Source of the DNA: JAFAZJ01 sp050183765
Lineage (GTDB): Bacteria > Pseudomonadota > Alphaproteobacteria > Reyranellales > Reyranellaceae
NCBI GenBank assembly: GCA_050183765.1
Contig: JBFXAZ010000004.1
Location: 37,650 to 101,649, forward strand
Reading direction: 5' to 3'
DNA: 64,000 bases
Position 1 is the first letter of the stretch; the number at the start of each line of letters is the position of its first letter. Below are positions 50,488 through 58,001 of this stretch, piece after piece. The translations under genes and the position numbers were made by a program. Below the pieces are notes generated by a model. The model worked only from the letters and a program-made list of their open reading frames with translations, made no database searches and was not told the DNA's origin.

Positions 50488-52419
50488 ATGCACCTTGCGA
50501 TCGAGCAGATAGCGAATTCACTAGAGAACCTAGAGGACGTGCATCCGTTCTTTGGATTCGCCTTCCTTGGATTCAAGAAATTCGGTCTTCCAGTTGGGAG
50601 GATGACCCCATTCCACTACCCGTCATTTAAGGATTTGATACTCGATCCCTATTACAAGGTGATTCCGGGATTTGACCGCTATTACAGCCCGTTCCGCACC
50701 TCATCACGCGCTCAGCGGTGGGTTTCGCCACGCTATGAAAGCACATCCCTACAGCGGATCGTAGCCGACACCTTCGGTGAGGCGTTTCTTCGGGAGCCAA
50801 AGTCGAGCAAATGGGGTTGGAAGCATGACTATATTCGAGTGCTCGAACTCCTTCGATTTCGATATCGACTAGATCCAATGCCGATCCTGGACATCGCAAG
50901 TTGGATGTACAGGGATGTAGCCTGGCCGCCGGACGTAGACGGAACGCATCTGGTACAACGCTTCATTTCGGAGTTTGAAATAACTGCTGAAGAGCAAGAG
51001 TCGCTATTTGCACTCGATACCAATCTCTTCGGATGCAGATTTGCTGATGAGCCCTACGAGCTGGAAGATCTACTTGATGTTATAGGAGATCCTAGGGCAA
51101 AGTCTACTCGCTCGGTCTCCGGACTGATAGCAATTGCGATGGAGGGTACTGGTCCGGGCGGGAGGCTTTCCTACGACTCCGCTTCGAGACTTAATGTGAT
51201 AACAGGTGACAACAGTCTCGGTAAGACCTTCTTGCTCGACAGTGTTTGGTGGTCGCTGACTGGTGAATGGAGCGGACCCTACGCCGCAGCTCCGAATCCT
51301 CACGATGGCAAGCAAGAGGCATCACTAACCTTTCAGCTTCGTGACGCTGAAAGAGAGACTCGAAGCTATGATTTTGTTGCCCGGTATGAACCGCGACAGA
51401 ATGTCTGGAAGCGCCGCGATGATCACTACTTCTCTGGCGTAGGAATCTATTCTCGAAGTGATGGAAACTTTGCCGTCTGGGACAGTGAACGCCACTTCCC
51501 GCCAGTGCGCCCCGCTTACAGTCTGACTGAAGGCGTCCGGCACCACGAAGTAATGTCCCGGAGAGAACTCTGGGACGGATTGGAGGGGCTGTCACCAGCA
51601 GGTCCTAAGGTAGTTGTCTGTAACGGCCTCCTTCAGGATTGGGTGCAGTGGCAACGAGCTCCGGCAAACTATGGTCCACGCTTCGAGAGTTTTTCGCGGA
51701 TCGTCGACGAATTGTTTCCGGGAGATGATGAGAGCGTTGCGATAGCCGAGCCAGAGCGCATTGCCGGCGATGCTAGAGACTTGCCGGCGCTCATGATGCC
51801 CTATGGCAAAGTGCCAATTGTTCTCGCCTCGGCCGCCGTCCAACGTGTCCTGACACTCGCGTATCTTATAACCTGGGCTTGGTACGAGCACCTGGATGCC
51901 CTAAAAATTGCCGGCAAAAGGACTCGCGCGAACATGCTCGTGATCGTGGATGAGATCGAGGCGCATCTTCATCCCAAGTGGCAACGAACGATCTTGCCTT
52001 CGCTACTTTCTGTCGTTCAGAGTCTCGTTGGGCGAGGCCAAAAGCAGATGCATGTGGCAACTCACTCACCAATGGTGATGACGTCGCTTGAGCAAGTTTT
52101 TGAAGCGAAGACGGATGCACTTCATCACTTGAGCCTAGATGATCACAGGGGTGTCATACTAGACCAGCTCGATTTTGCGAAGCTTGGCACGGTGAATGAT
52201 TGGTTGAGGTCCCCGGTATTCGATTCGCAGAGCCCTTGGTCTCCGGAAGCACAGGAGGCGATTGAGGAAGCGGAACGAGTTCAGCTGCAGTCACGACCGA
52301 GTGGTAGTGACGTCCAAGGAGTACATCGACGATTGTTGGCCGCATTGCCCGATCAGCACTCCTTTTGGCCTAGGTGGCGCGCGTTTGCGCGCAAATATGT
52401 GCCAGATGACGAATTGTAA
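50488..52419 (+). CDS. ATPase with unassigned N-terminal domain, restriction/defence type
   Basis: 643 residues. Residues 1-210 are a domain I cannot assign, rich in aromatics (HPFFGFAFLGFKKFG, YYSPFRTSSRAQRWVSPRY, KWGWKHDYIRVLELLR). An ABC/SMC-type ATPase follows, with Walker A GDNSLGKT at 240-247, an intervening variable region, Walker B MLVIVDEIEAHLHP (about 483-496) and the H-switch ATHSP (524-528). This core resembles AAA_15/AAA_21 ATPases such as Septu PtuA and OLD-like proteins, but it lacks a C-terminal TOPRIM. The C-terminal 90 residues are helical. It starts 9 bases after the methyltransferase and is followed by an HNH gene after 6. Function inferred from context: DNA sensing or translocation for a nuclease. 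Confidence 0.85.
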   Translation: MHLAIEQIANSLENLEDVHPFFGFAFLGFKKFGLPVGRMTPFHYPSFKDLILDPYYKVIPGFDRYYSPFRTSSRAQRWVSPRYESTSLQRIVADTFGEAFLREPKSSKWGWKHDYIRVLELLRFRYRLDPMPILDIASWMYRDVAWPPDVDGTHLVQRFISEFEITAEEQESLFALDTNLFGCRFADEPYELEDLLDVIGDPRAKSTRSVSGLIAIAMEGTGPGGRLSYDSASRLNVITGDNSLGKTFLLDSVWWSLTGEWSGPYAAAPNPHDGKQEASLTFQLRDAERETRSYDFVARYEPRQNVWKRRDDHYFSGVGIYSRSDGNFAVWDSERHFPPVRPAYSLTEGVRHHEVMSRRELWDGLEGLSPAGPKVVVCNGLLQDWVQWQRAPANYGPRFESFSRIVDELFPGDDESVAIAEPERIAGDARDLPALMMPYGKVPIVLASAAVQRVLTLAYLITWAWYEHLDALKIAGKRTRANMLVIVDEIEAHLHPKWQRTILPSLLSVVQSLVGRGQKQMHVATHSPMVMTSLEQVFEAKTDALHHLSLDDHRGVILDQLDFAKLGTVNDWLRSPVFDSQSPWSPEAQEAIEEAERVQLQSRPSGSDVQGVHRRLLAALPDQHSFWPRWRAFARKYVPDDEL

Positions 52420-52425
52420 ACCGCA

Positions 52426-53034
52426 ATGATACCTGTGAAGTGCGCTACCGAACCGACCGGCTTCGATGCCGATGTACGAAAGCCCGGTCTTAGGTTTCTC
52501 AAAACGGTTCATCATCCGAAGTCAAAGGACTTCAAGAATAAGGAGTTCTGGCGCAAGTCTATCCCAGACCTTCTCGTAGCGTACAATCGGGTATGCGCTT
52601 ACACGGCATTCCGCATCGCACGTACCACGGGCGCCGCGACAGTGGATCACTTTGTGCCAGTCGACGAGGACTGCACCCTCGCCTATGAGTGGACCAACTT
52701 CCGTCTTGCCTGCTGGAAGGTTAATTCCCGAAAGGGAAAGAAGAAGGTTCTGGATCCCTTTACCATCCCTGACAACGTCTTTACCATCAGGTTTCCGTCA
52801 CTTCTGGTAGCTCCAAGCGATAGTTTGCCAAGAGAAGTCATGGAGCAGGCACAAGACACTATCGCGACATTGAAGCTCAATGACGAAGAACTCGTAACGA
52901 CGAGACAGGAATACATCGACCTTTGGTGCAACAAAGACGTCCCTTTTGACTTCGTTCGACGGGAGGCTCCTTTTCTAGCTGCCGAGATTGAGCGCCAAGG
53001 AGTCTTGGGGACGCTCTGCGATCAGTTCAGCTAG
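52426..53034 (+). CDS. HNH-type endonuclease-like protein
   Basis: 202 residues. The core around residues 57-104 reads VCAYTAFRI...TVDHFVPVD...YEWTNFRLACWKVNSRKG, i.e. a His-Me finger pattern with D74-H75, N91 and N100. The zinc-binding cysteine pairs of PtuB/McrA-like HNH proteins are reduced to single cysteines (C57, C96), so the fold may not bind structural zinc. A helical C-terminal domain follows. Gene order (ATPase then HNH) matches the Septu PtuA-PtuB logic. Probably the DNA- or RNA-cutting subunit of the island. Confidence 0.8.
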   Translation: MIPVKCATEPTGFDADVRKPGLRFLKTVHHPKSKDFKNKEFWRKSIPDLLVAYNRVCAYTAFRIARTTGAATVDHFVPVDEDCTLAYEWTNFRLACWKVNSRKGKKKVLDPFTIPDNVFTIRFPSLLVAPSDSLPREVMEQAQDTIATLKLNDEELVTTRQEYIDLWCNKDVPFDFVRREAPFLAAEIERQGVLGTLCDQFS

Positions 53035-53122
53035 TGCTATTGTGCATATTGACAAGCTCGAAGACTATCGGCCGATGTCTGGCGGGCTGATAAGCAACAT
53101 TGAACCGCGGCTCATATAACGG

Positions 53123-53692
53123 ATGCGCATCGCAGTCCTCGCTTGGGGCTCGTTGATCTGGGACCGGCGCGATCTGATGCTGGCCGGGCCGTTCAAGCCG
53201 ACGGGCCCGAGCCTGAAGCTGGAGTTCAGCCGCGTCTCGCGCGACGGTCGGCTGACCCTGGTAATCGACGAGGAGCGCGGCACGTCGTGTGCGACCTACG
53301 CGGCACCCAGCATCCACACCGATCTCGATCAGGCGATCGACAACCTGCGGCGTCGCGAGGGCATGCCGGGTCCCGAGAGCGTCGGCTTCATCGACACCCA
53401 GGGGCACACGCGCAACGATATCGCCTGGCAGCGCCATCCGCGTGCGCTGGTCACCATCGAGACGTGGGCGATGCGCAACGGCTACCGCTCGGTGATCTGG
53501 ACGGCGCTGGCGAGCAACTTTCATGAGCCCGACATGGCCGGCGTGCCGTTCAGCGTCGAAGCGGCGATCGCCCACCTTGCTGCGATGGACGACGAACGAC
53601 TCGACACGGCGCTGCGGTACTTCCGTAACGCACCGCCGGAAATCCGTACCGCTCTGCGCACGGCTGTCGACCAGCGCTGGCCGAGGGACTAG
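53123..53692 (+). CDS. Small conserved protein, gamma-glutamylcyclotransferase-like start
   Basis: 189 residues, host base composition. It opens MRIAVLAWGSLIWDRRDL, which resembles the YGSL loop that binds substrate in gamma-glutamylcyclotransferase folds; a Glu in the middle (TIETWAM) could be catalytic, but the full fold is not certain. It lies 88 bases after the low-GC island. Because its composition matches the host, I think it marks the island edge rather than belonging to the system. Function unknown. Confidence 0.65.
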   Translation: MRIAVLAWGSLIWDRRDLMLAGPFKPTGPSLKLEFSRVSRDGRLTLVIDEERGTSCATYAAPSIHTDLDQAIDNLRRREGMPGPESVGFIDTQGHTRNDIAWQRHPRALVTIETWAMRNGYRSVIWTALASNFHEPDMAGVPFSVEAAIAHLAAMDDERLDTALRYFRNAPPEIRTALRTAVDQRWPRD

Positions 53693-53700
53693 CGTGCGCC

Positions 53701-53767
53701 CTGTCATCCCGAGCGCCGCGAGGGATCCAGGCACACCCTAGATCCCTCGCTGCGCTCGGGATGACAG
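53701..53767. repeat. Interspersed palindromic repeat (CTGTCATCCCGAGCGCCGCG type)
   Basis: Near-perfect inverted repeat: CTGTCATCCCGAGCGCCGCG and its near complement (CGCTGCGCTCGGGATGACAG) at the two ends, and AGGGATC/GATCCCT inside, with about 13 bases between. Located between two same-strand genes. Confidence 0.85.
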
Positions 53768-53785
53768 TGGAGGCAGGAGGACACC

Positions 53786-55069
53786 ATGAGTACCGCCACG
53801 CTGGCAGCACGCCGCGACCGCGCAATGGGAGCAGGCGCGCCGCTGTTCTACAATCAGCCGCTGCACATCGTGCGCGGCGAGGGCGTGTACCTCTATGACA
53901 ACGACGGCGGGCGCTACGTCGACATGTACAACAACGTGCCGTGCGTCGGGCACGCCAACCCGCATGTCGTCGACGCCATGGTGCGCCAGCAGGGCACGCT
54001 GAACGTGCACAGCCGCTATCTGCACGAGGGCATCGTCGCCTTCGCCGAGCGGCTGGCCGCGCTGCATCATCCCGGCATCGAGAGCGTGATCTTCACCTGC
54101 TCGGGCACCGAGGCGAACGAGATCGCGCTGCGCATCGCGCGCCTGGTCACCGGCAAGCGCGGCATCATCTGCACCAACGCCACCTATCACGGCAACAGCG
54201 AGGCCGTCGGCGCGCTCACACGGCTGACCGCCGAGCGCAACGAGAGCGGCGACGTCGCCGCCATCCCCTTCCCCGAGAAATTTCGGCCGATCAAGCCCGG
54301 CGCCAGCGAGGCCGAATTGTGCGAGGCCTATCTCGATCGGCTGGAGAGCGCGATCCGCGCGCTGGAGGCCGACGGCACCGGCTTCGCCGGCCTGATCGTC
54401 TGCTCGATCTTCGCCAACGAGGGTCTGCCCGACGTGCCGCAGGGCTTCATGCCGCGCGCGGCGGAGATCGTGCGCAAGGCCGGCGGTATCCTGATCGCCG
54501 ACGAGGTGCAGGCCGGCTATTGCCGCACCGGCAAATGGTGGGGCTACGAGGTCTCGGGCTTCACCCCCGACATCGCCGTCACCGGCAAGCCGATGGGCAA
54601 CGGCCTGCCGCTGGCGGCGACGGCGGCGAGCAAGGCGCTGGTCGATGCCTTCCGCAGCAAGACGCGCTACTTCAACACCTTCGCCTCCAGCCCGTTGCAG
54701 GCGGCGGTGGGCATGGCGGTGCTCGACGTGATCGAGCGCGATGGCCTGCGCGAGAGCGTCGGCACGGTGGGTGCGTGGCTGAAGGGCGAGCTGGAGAAGC
54801 GCAAGCCGCGCTCGGCCGCGATCGGCGACGTGCGCGGCCATGGCCTGTTCATCGGCGTCGAGATGGTGAAGCCCGGGCCGGCGAAGGAGCCCGACGAGAA
54901 GCGCACGGTCGAGGTCGTCAACGCGCTCAAGGACAAGGGCTTCCTCACCAGCAACGCCGGTGCCTTCAGGAACGTGGTGAAGATCCGCCCGCCGCTGGTC
55001 TTCACCCGCGCGCACGCGGAAGAATTCCTGAAAGCCTTCGACGAGACGATCGCCGCGCTCGATGGATAA
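53786..55069 (+). CDS. Class III aminotransferase-fold PLP enzyme (possible phospho-lyase)
   Basis: 427 residues, fold type I. SGTEANEIALRIARLVTG (106-123) binds PLP phosphate, D239 lies in LIADEVQAGY and the PLP lysine is K268 in VTGKPMGNG. Members include omega-aminotransferases and the ETNPPL/PHYKPL phospho-lyases. The next gene, overlapping by 8 bases, is an APH-type kinase, which is the pairing expected when a kinase phosphorylates an amino alcohol or hydroxylysine and this enzyme eliminates phosphate. The alternative is an ordinary transaminase. AGGAGG lies before the ATG. Confidence 0.88.
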   Translation: MSTATLAARRDRAMGAGAPLFYNQPLHIVRGEGVYLYDNDGGRYVDMYNNVPCVGHANPHVVDAMVRQQGTLNVHSRYLHEGIVAFAERLAALHHPGIESVIFTCSGTEANEIALRIARLVTGKRGIICTNATYHGNSEAVGALTRLTAERNESGDVAAIPFPEKFRPIKPGASEAELCEAYLDRLESAIRALEADGTGFAGLIVCSIFANEGLPDVPQGFMPRAAEIVRKAGGILIADEVQAGYCRTGKWWGYEVSGFTPDIAVTGKPMGNGLPLAATAASKALVDAFRSKTRYFNTFASSPLQAAVGMAVLDVIERDGLRESVGTVGAWLKGELEKRKPRSAAIGDVRGHGLFIGVEMVKPGPAKEPDEKRTVEVVNALKDKGFLTSNAGAFRNVVKIRPPLVFTRAHAEEFLKAFDETIAALDG

Positions 55070-56063
55070 GGACCTGGCACGGCGCCTCTTCGAGGCACCC
55101 GCGCGCGAGGCGCTCGCCGCATTTCCTGTCGAGCCCCAGGCGCTCGACCTGGTGGCGGTGGCGGAGAACGTCACCTTCCGCGTCACCGATGCGCGCGACG
55201 GCGCGCAGTACGTCTTTCGCCTGCACCGGCCCTGGTACCACACCTTCGAGGAGCTGATCTCAGAGCGTGTGTGGCTGCGCGCGCTGGTCGAGGCCGGCAT
55301 TTCGGTGCCCACGCCGGTGACGGCGCACGACGGACGCGAATACGTGCAGGTCGCGGTGCCCGGCACCGGCGAGCAGCGCTACGCCGGCATGATCACCTGG
55401 ACCGAGGGCCGGCTGCTGTCGGAGGCACTGGAGGAGAACACCGACGCGGCCTGGCAGGCGGCGGCGTTCGAGCGGCTCGGCGCGGTCACCGCGGCGATGC
55501 ACAACCAGGCCACGGGCTGGACGGTGCCCGATGGCTTCACGCGTCATCACCTCGACACCGACGGCCTGATGGGCGACCGGCCGTTCTGGGGGCCGTTCTG
55601 GCAGCACACGCTCCTCTCTCCGGCCGAGAGCCGATTGCTGATCGAGACGCGCGATCGCATCCGCGTGGCGCTGGCGCGCTACGGCCGCGATCCGCGCACC
55701 TACAGCCTGATCCACGCCGACATGCATCCCAACAACGTGCTGGTGAACGGCACGGGGCTGACGGTGATCGACTTCGACGACACCGGCTTCGGCTGGCACC
55801 TCTACGACATCGCCGTCGCGCTGGTCCATCAGCGCAGAACCGCGGCCTATCGCGGGATCGAGGCCGCCTTCATGCGCGGCTACCGCCGCCTGCGGGCGCT
55901 GTCCGACGAGGACCTCGCGCTGCTGCCGATGTTCCATCTGATGCGCGGCATGGTGCAGATCGGCTGGTATCACCAGCGGCCCGAGCTCGGCGTCTCGCCG
56001 TATTTCCACGGGATGAAGGACGATGTCTGCGCGCAATGCGCGGCGTTCAGGGTGCCGCTGTAG
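55062..56063 (+). CDS. APH-family small-molecule kinase (homoserine kinase II / hydroxylysine kinase-like)
   Basis: 333 residues with the aminoglycoside-phosphotransferase fold. The catalytic loop LIHADMHPNNVLV has D220, and the metal-binding VIDFDDTGFG has D237/D239. Relatives phosphorylate homoserine, choline, ethanolamine or 5-hydroxylysine; no resistance role is implied. The gene overlaps the class III PLP enzyme gene by 8 bases, so the two are coupled and probably act on the same substrate. Confidence 0.88.
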   Translation: MDKDLARRLFEAPAREALAAFPVEPQALDLVAVAENVTFRVTDARDGAQYVFRLHRPWYHTFEELISERVWLRALVEAGISVPTPVTAHDGREYVQVAVPGTGEQRYAGMITWTEGRLLSEALEENTDAAWQAAAFERLGAVTAAMHNQATGWTVPDGFTRHHLDTDGLMGDRPFWGPFWQHTLLSPAESRLLIETRDRIRVALARYGRDPRTYSLIHADMHPNNVLVNGTGLTVIDFDDTGFGWHLYDIAVALVHQRRTAAYRGIEAAFMRGYRRLRALSDEDLALLPMFHLMRGMVQIGWYHQRPELGVSPYFHGMKDDVCAQCAAFRVPL

Positions 56064-56071
56064 TACCTCGC

Positions 56072-56187
56072 CGTCGTCCTGAGCGAAGCCGCAAAGCGGC
56101 GCAGTCGAAGGACCTTGTCGCGACAGCAGCGCCGCTATGGTTGAAGCGAGGCCCTTCGACTCCGCTGCGCTCCGCTCAGGGCGACGG
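56072..56187. repeat. Interspersed palindromic repeat (CGTCGTCCTGAGCGAAGCC type)
   Basis: Long inverted repeat between convergent genes: GTCGTCCTGAGCGAAGC, then GTCGAAGGACC, about 40 bases, then GGCCCTTCGAC and GCTCCGCTCAGGGCGACGG. Related to 11155-11258 and 17916-18021. Confidence 0.7.
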
Positions 56188-57576
56188 GGTGCTTGGCAAC
56201 ACCGACCGCAGATCGAACGCGGCGTCGGCCGCCTGCTCGGGCGTCACGGATGCGCCCGCGGCCAGCAGACGGCGGGCCAGCATGTGATCGGCCGGCTTGT
56301 TCACCGAGTCGACGCCGACCAGCACGCCGGCGCGGAAGTGGAACAGCGAGAAGCGGTTCGACGCCATGTCGCCGCGGCTCACCGTGACGTCGGGCACGCC
56401 GGTCAGGCCCACCATCTGCAGCTTCAGATCGAACTGGTCCGACCAGAACCACGGCACCGCATCGTAGGGCTTGGGCGCCTGGCCCTCGGCGATGGTCGCA
56501 CCGGCGACCTTCGCCTGGTCGGTGGCGTTCTGCACCGACTCCAGCCGCAGCTCCATCCCCTGCACCGGGTTCCAGCGGCTGGGATGGCGCGTGCAGTCGC
56601 CGGCGGCGACGATCTCGTGCACGGCATCGCCCGAGGCGGCATCGATGCAGCACGCGTACGCATCGACGCGGATGCCGTCGTCGACCGCGAGGCCCAGCAT
56701 CGCGGCCAGCTCGGTGTTGGGCACGACGCCGATGCCGACCACGGCGAGATCGGCCGGCAGCACGTGCGCGGCGCCGGCGGAGTCGGTGGCGCGCACGCCC
56801 ACGAGCACGCCGCGATCATGGTCGAAGCCGACGTCGCGGGCGCCGAACAGCAGCTCGACGCCGTGCGCGCGATGGGCCTCGGCGACGAACTGCGCCAGCG
56901 CCGGCGTGGCGGCGCGCGCCAGCAGGCGATCCTGCATCTCGACCACGGTCACGTGCTTGCCGAGCAGGCTCAGCGAGGCGGCGGCCTCCAGGCCGATATA
57001 GCCGCCGCCGATCACCACGACGCGCTGGGCGCTCGCCGCGACATCGCGCAGCCGGTCGGCATCGGTGAGATCGCGCAGGGTCAGCACCTTGTCCGGCGCG
57101 CCGGGCAGGGTGCGCGCCCGCGCCCCGGTGGCCAGCGCCAGCCGGTCCCAGCGCAGCACGTCGCCGCCCGAGGTGGTCAGCGTGCGGTTGGTGCGGTCGG
57201 CGGCGACGATCGGCGTCGACAGCAGCAGCTCGACCTTTTCTTCCGCGTAGAAGGCATCGCCGCGGATCGACAGCGACTCGCGCCCGGCCTTGCCCAGCAG
57301 ATAGGCCTTGCTGAGCGGCGGCCGGTGATAGGGCGGATAGGCCTCGGCGCTCACCAGGCGGATGCGGCCGGTATAGCCGCCGTCGCGCGCCGAGGCGGCG
57401 ATCTGCGCGCCGGCATAGGAGCCGCCGACGATGATCAGGCCGTCGCCGGTATCCGGCGTGCCGCCGCCGCTGCCGCCACCGCCGGTGAACGCCGACGCGA
57501 CGACCTCGCCGGCGACCTCGATCGCGCCTTCGACGACGGCGCCGACGATCTCGCCGATGATCTCGTCGATGGGCAC
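56176..57576 (-). CDS. FAD-dependent ferredoxin reductase with N-terminal amphipathic extension
   Basis: 466 residues. The FAD dinucleotide motif appears as LIIVGGSYAGAQIA only at about residue 47. The 45 residues before it form an acidic/hydrophobic helix (EIIGEIVGAVVEGAIEVAGE) and a glycine linker (GGGGSGGG). An NAD(P)H motif VVVIGGGYIGLEAAASL and the FAD-binding VPDxxD-like AAGDCTRHPS follow, then a reductase C-terminal domain. It should reduce the ferredoxin encoded 15 bases upstream. The helix could attach it to a membrane or partner. Confidence 0.9.
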   Translation of the reverse strand: MPIDEIIGEIVGAVVEGAIEVAGEVVASAFTGGGGSGGGTPDTGDGLIIVGGSYAGAQIAASARDGGYTGRIRLVSAEAYPPYHRPPLSKAYLLGKAGRESLSIRGDAFYAEEKVELLLSTPIVAADRTNRTLTTSGGDVLRWDRLALATGARARTLPGAPDKVLTLRDLTDADRLRDVAASAQRVVVIGGGYIGLEAAASLSLLGKHVTVVEMQDRLLARAATPALAQFVAEAHRAHGVELLFGARDVGFDHDRGVLVGVRATDSAGAAHVLPADLAVVGIGVVPNTELAAMLGLAVDDGIRVDAYACCIDAASGDAVHEIVAAGDCTRHPSRWNPVQGMELRLESVQNATDQAKVAGATIAEGQAPKPYDAVPWFWSDQFDLKLQMVGLTGVPDVTVSRGDMASNRFSLFHFRAGVLVGVDSVNKPADHMLARRLLAAGASVTPEQAADAAFDLRSVLPSTPSP

Positions 57577-57591
57577 GGGCGCGCCGACCGC

Positions 57592-57915
57592 TTAGCTCTG
57601 GCGATCGGGCATGTAGACGGTGAGCCCGTCGAGTGCCGGCGTCACGTCGATCTGGCACGACAGGCGGCTGGTCGGCTTGCGCTCGGCGGCGACGCCCTCC
57701 AGCAGCTCCTTCTCGACCGCGTCGGCCGGCTTCAGCCGCGCCATGTCGGACTCCTCGATATAGACATGGCAGGTGGCGCAGGAGCAGCAGCCGCCACATT
57801 CCGCGTCGATGCCGCGCAGATTGTTGTTGATGGCGCCCAGCATGACGCTGGTGCCCTTGGGCACGTCGATGGCGCGGCGGGTGCCGTCCTTCAGCACATA
57901 GTTGATGATGGGCAT
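57592..57915 (-). CDS. [2Fe-2S] ferredoxin, adrenodoxin/putidaredoxin type
   Basis: 107 residues from the ATG at 57913-57915. Cluster ligands fit the C-x5-C-x2-C...C spacing (ECGGCCSCATCHVY, distal Cys in SRLSCQID); the extra Cys after GG is unusual. It transfers electrons from the adjacent reductase to oxygenases such as P450s. Candidate acceptors in the window are the P450 at 1-1103 and the Rieske oxygenase at 58783. Confidence 0.94.
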   Translation of the reverse strand: MPIINYVLKDGTRRAIDVPKGTSVMLGAINNNLRGIDAECGGCCSCATCHVYIEESDMARLKPADAVEKELLEGVAAERKPTSRLSCQIDVTPALDGLTVYMPDRQS

Positions 57916-58001
57916 GAGCGACGCGGGACCTTGAGGATGGAAAAGGGATCGGCGGCCGTTAGACCAGACACGATGCGGGGCGGCAAGGGCCGCGATCCGC
58001 C

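Larger units (their letters stand above)
49426..53122. other. Low-GC three-gene defence-type island
   Basis: Between the enoyl-CoA hydratase and the cyclotransferase-like gene the sequence changes to clearly lower GC and to codons ending in A or T, then returns to host composition near 53123. It carries a DNA methyltransferase, an ATPase and an HNH-type protein in one direction with gaps of 9 and 6 bases. No integrase, tRNA or direct repeat was found at the edges. Confidence 0.85.

Noticed and set aside
49567..53034. Direct assignment of the island as a Septu system
   Set aside because: The ATPase-HNH order fits, but the ATPase has a large extra N-terminal domain, the HNH lacks the zinc cysteines and a methyltransferase is present. 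I keep it as a candidate variant, not an identification.
55062..56063. Aminoglycoside resistance gene
   Set aside because: The APH fold is shared with many metabolic kinases, and coupling with a PLP enzyme points to metabolism.
5493..56187. Palindromic repeats as a CRISPR or riboswitch set
   Set aside because: Copies are dispersed one per intergenic gap with no regular spacers, no cas genes and differing sequence; they fit REP-like elements instead.
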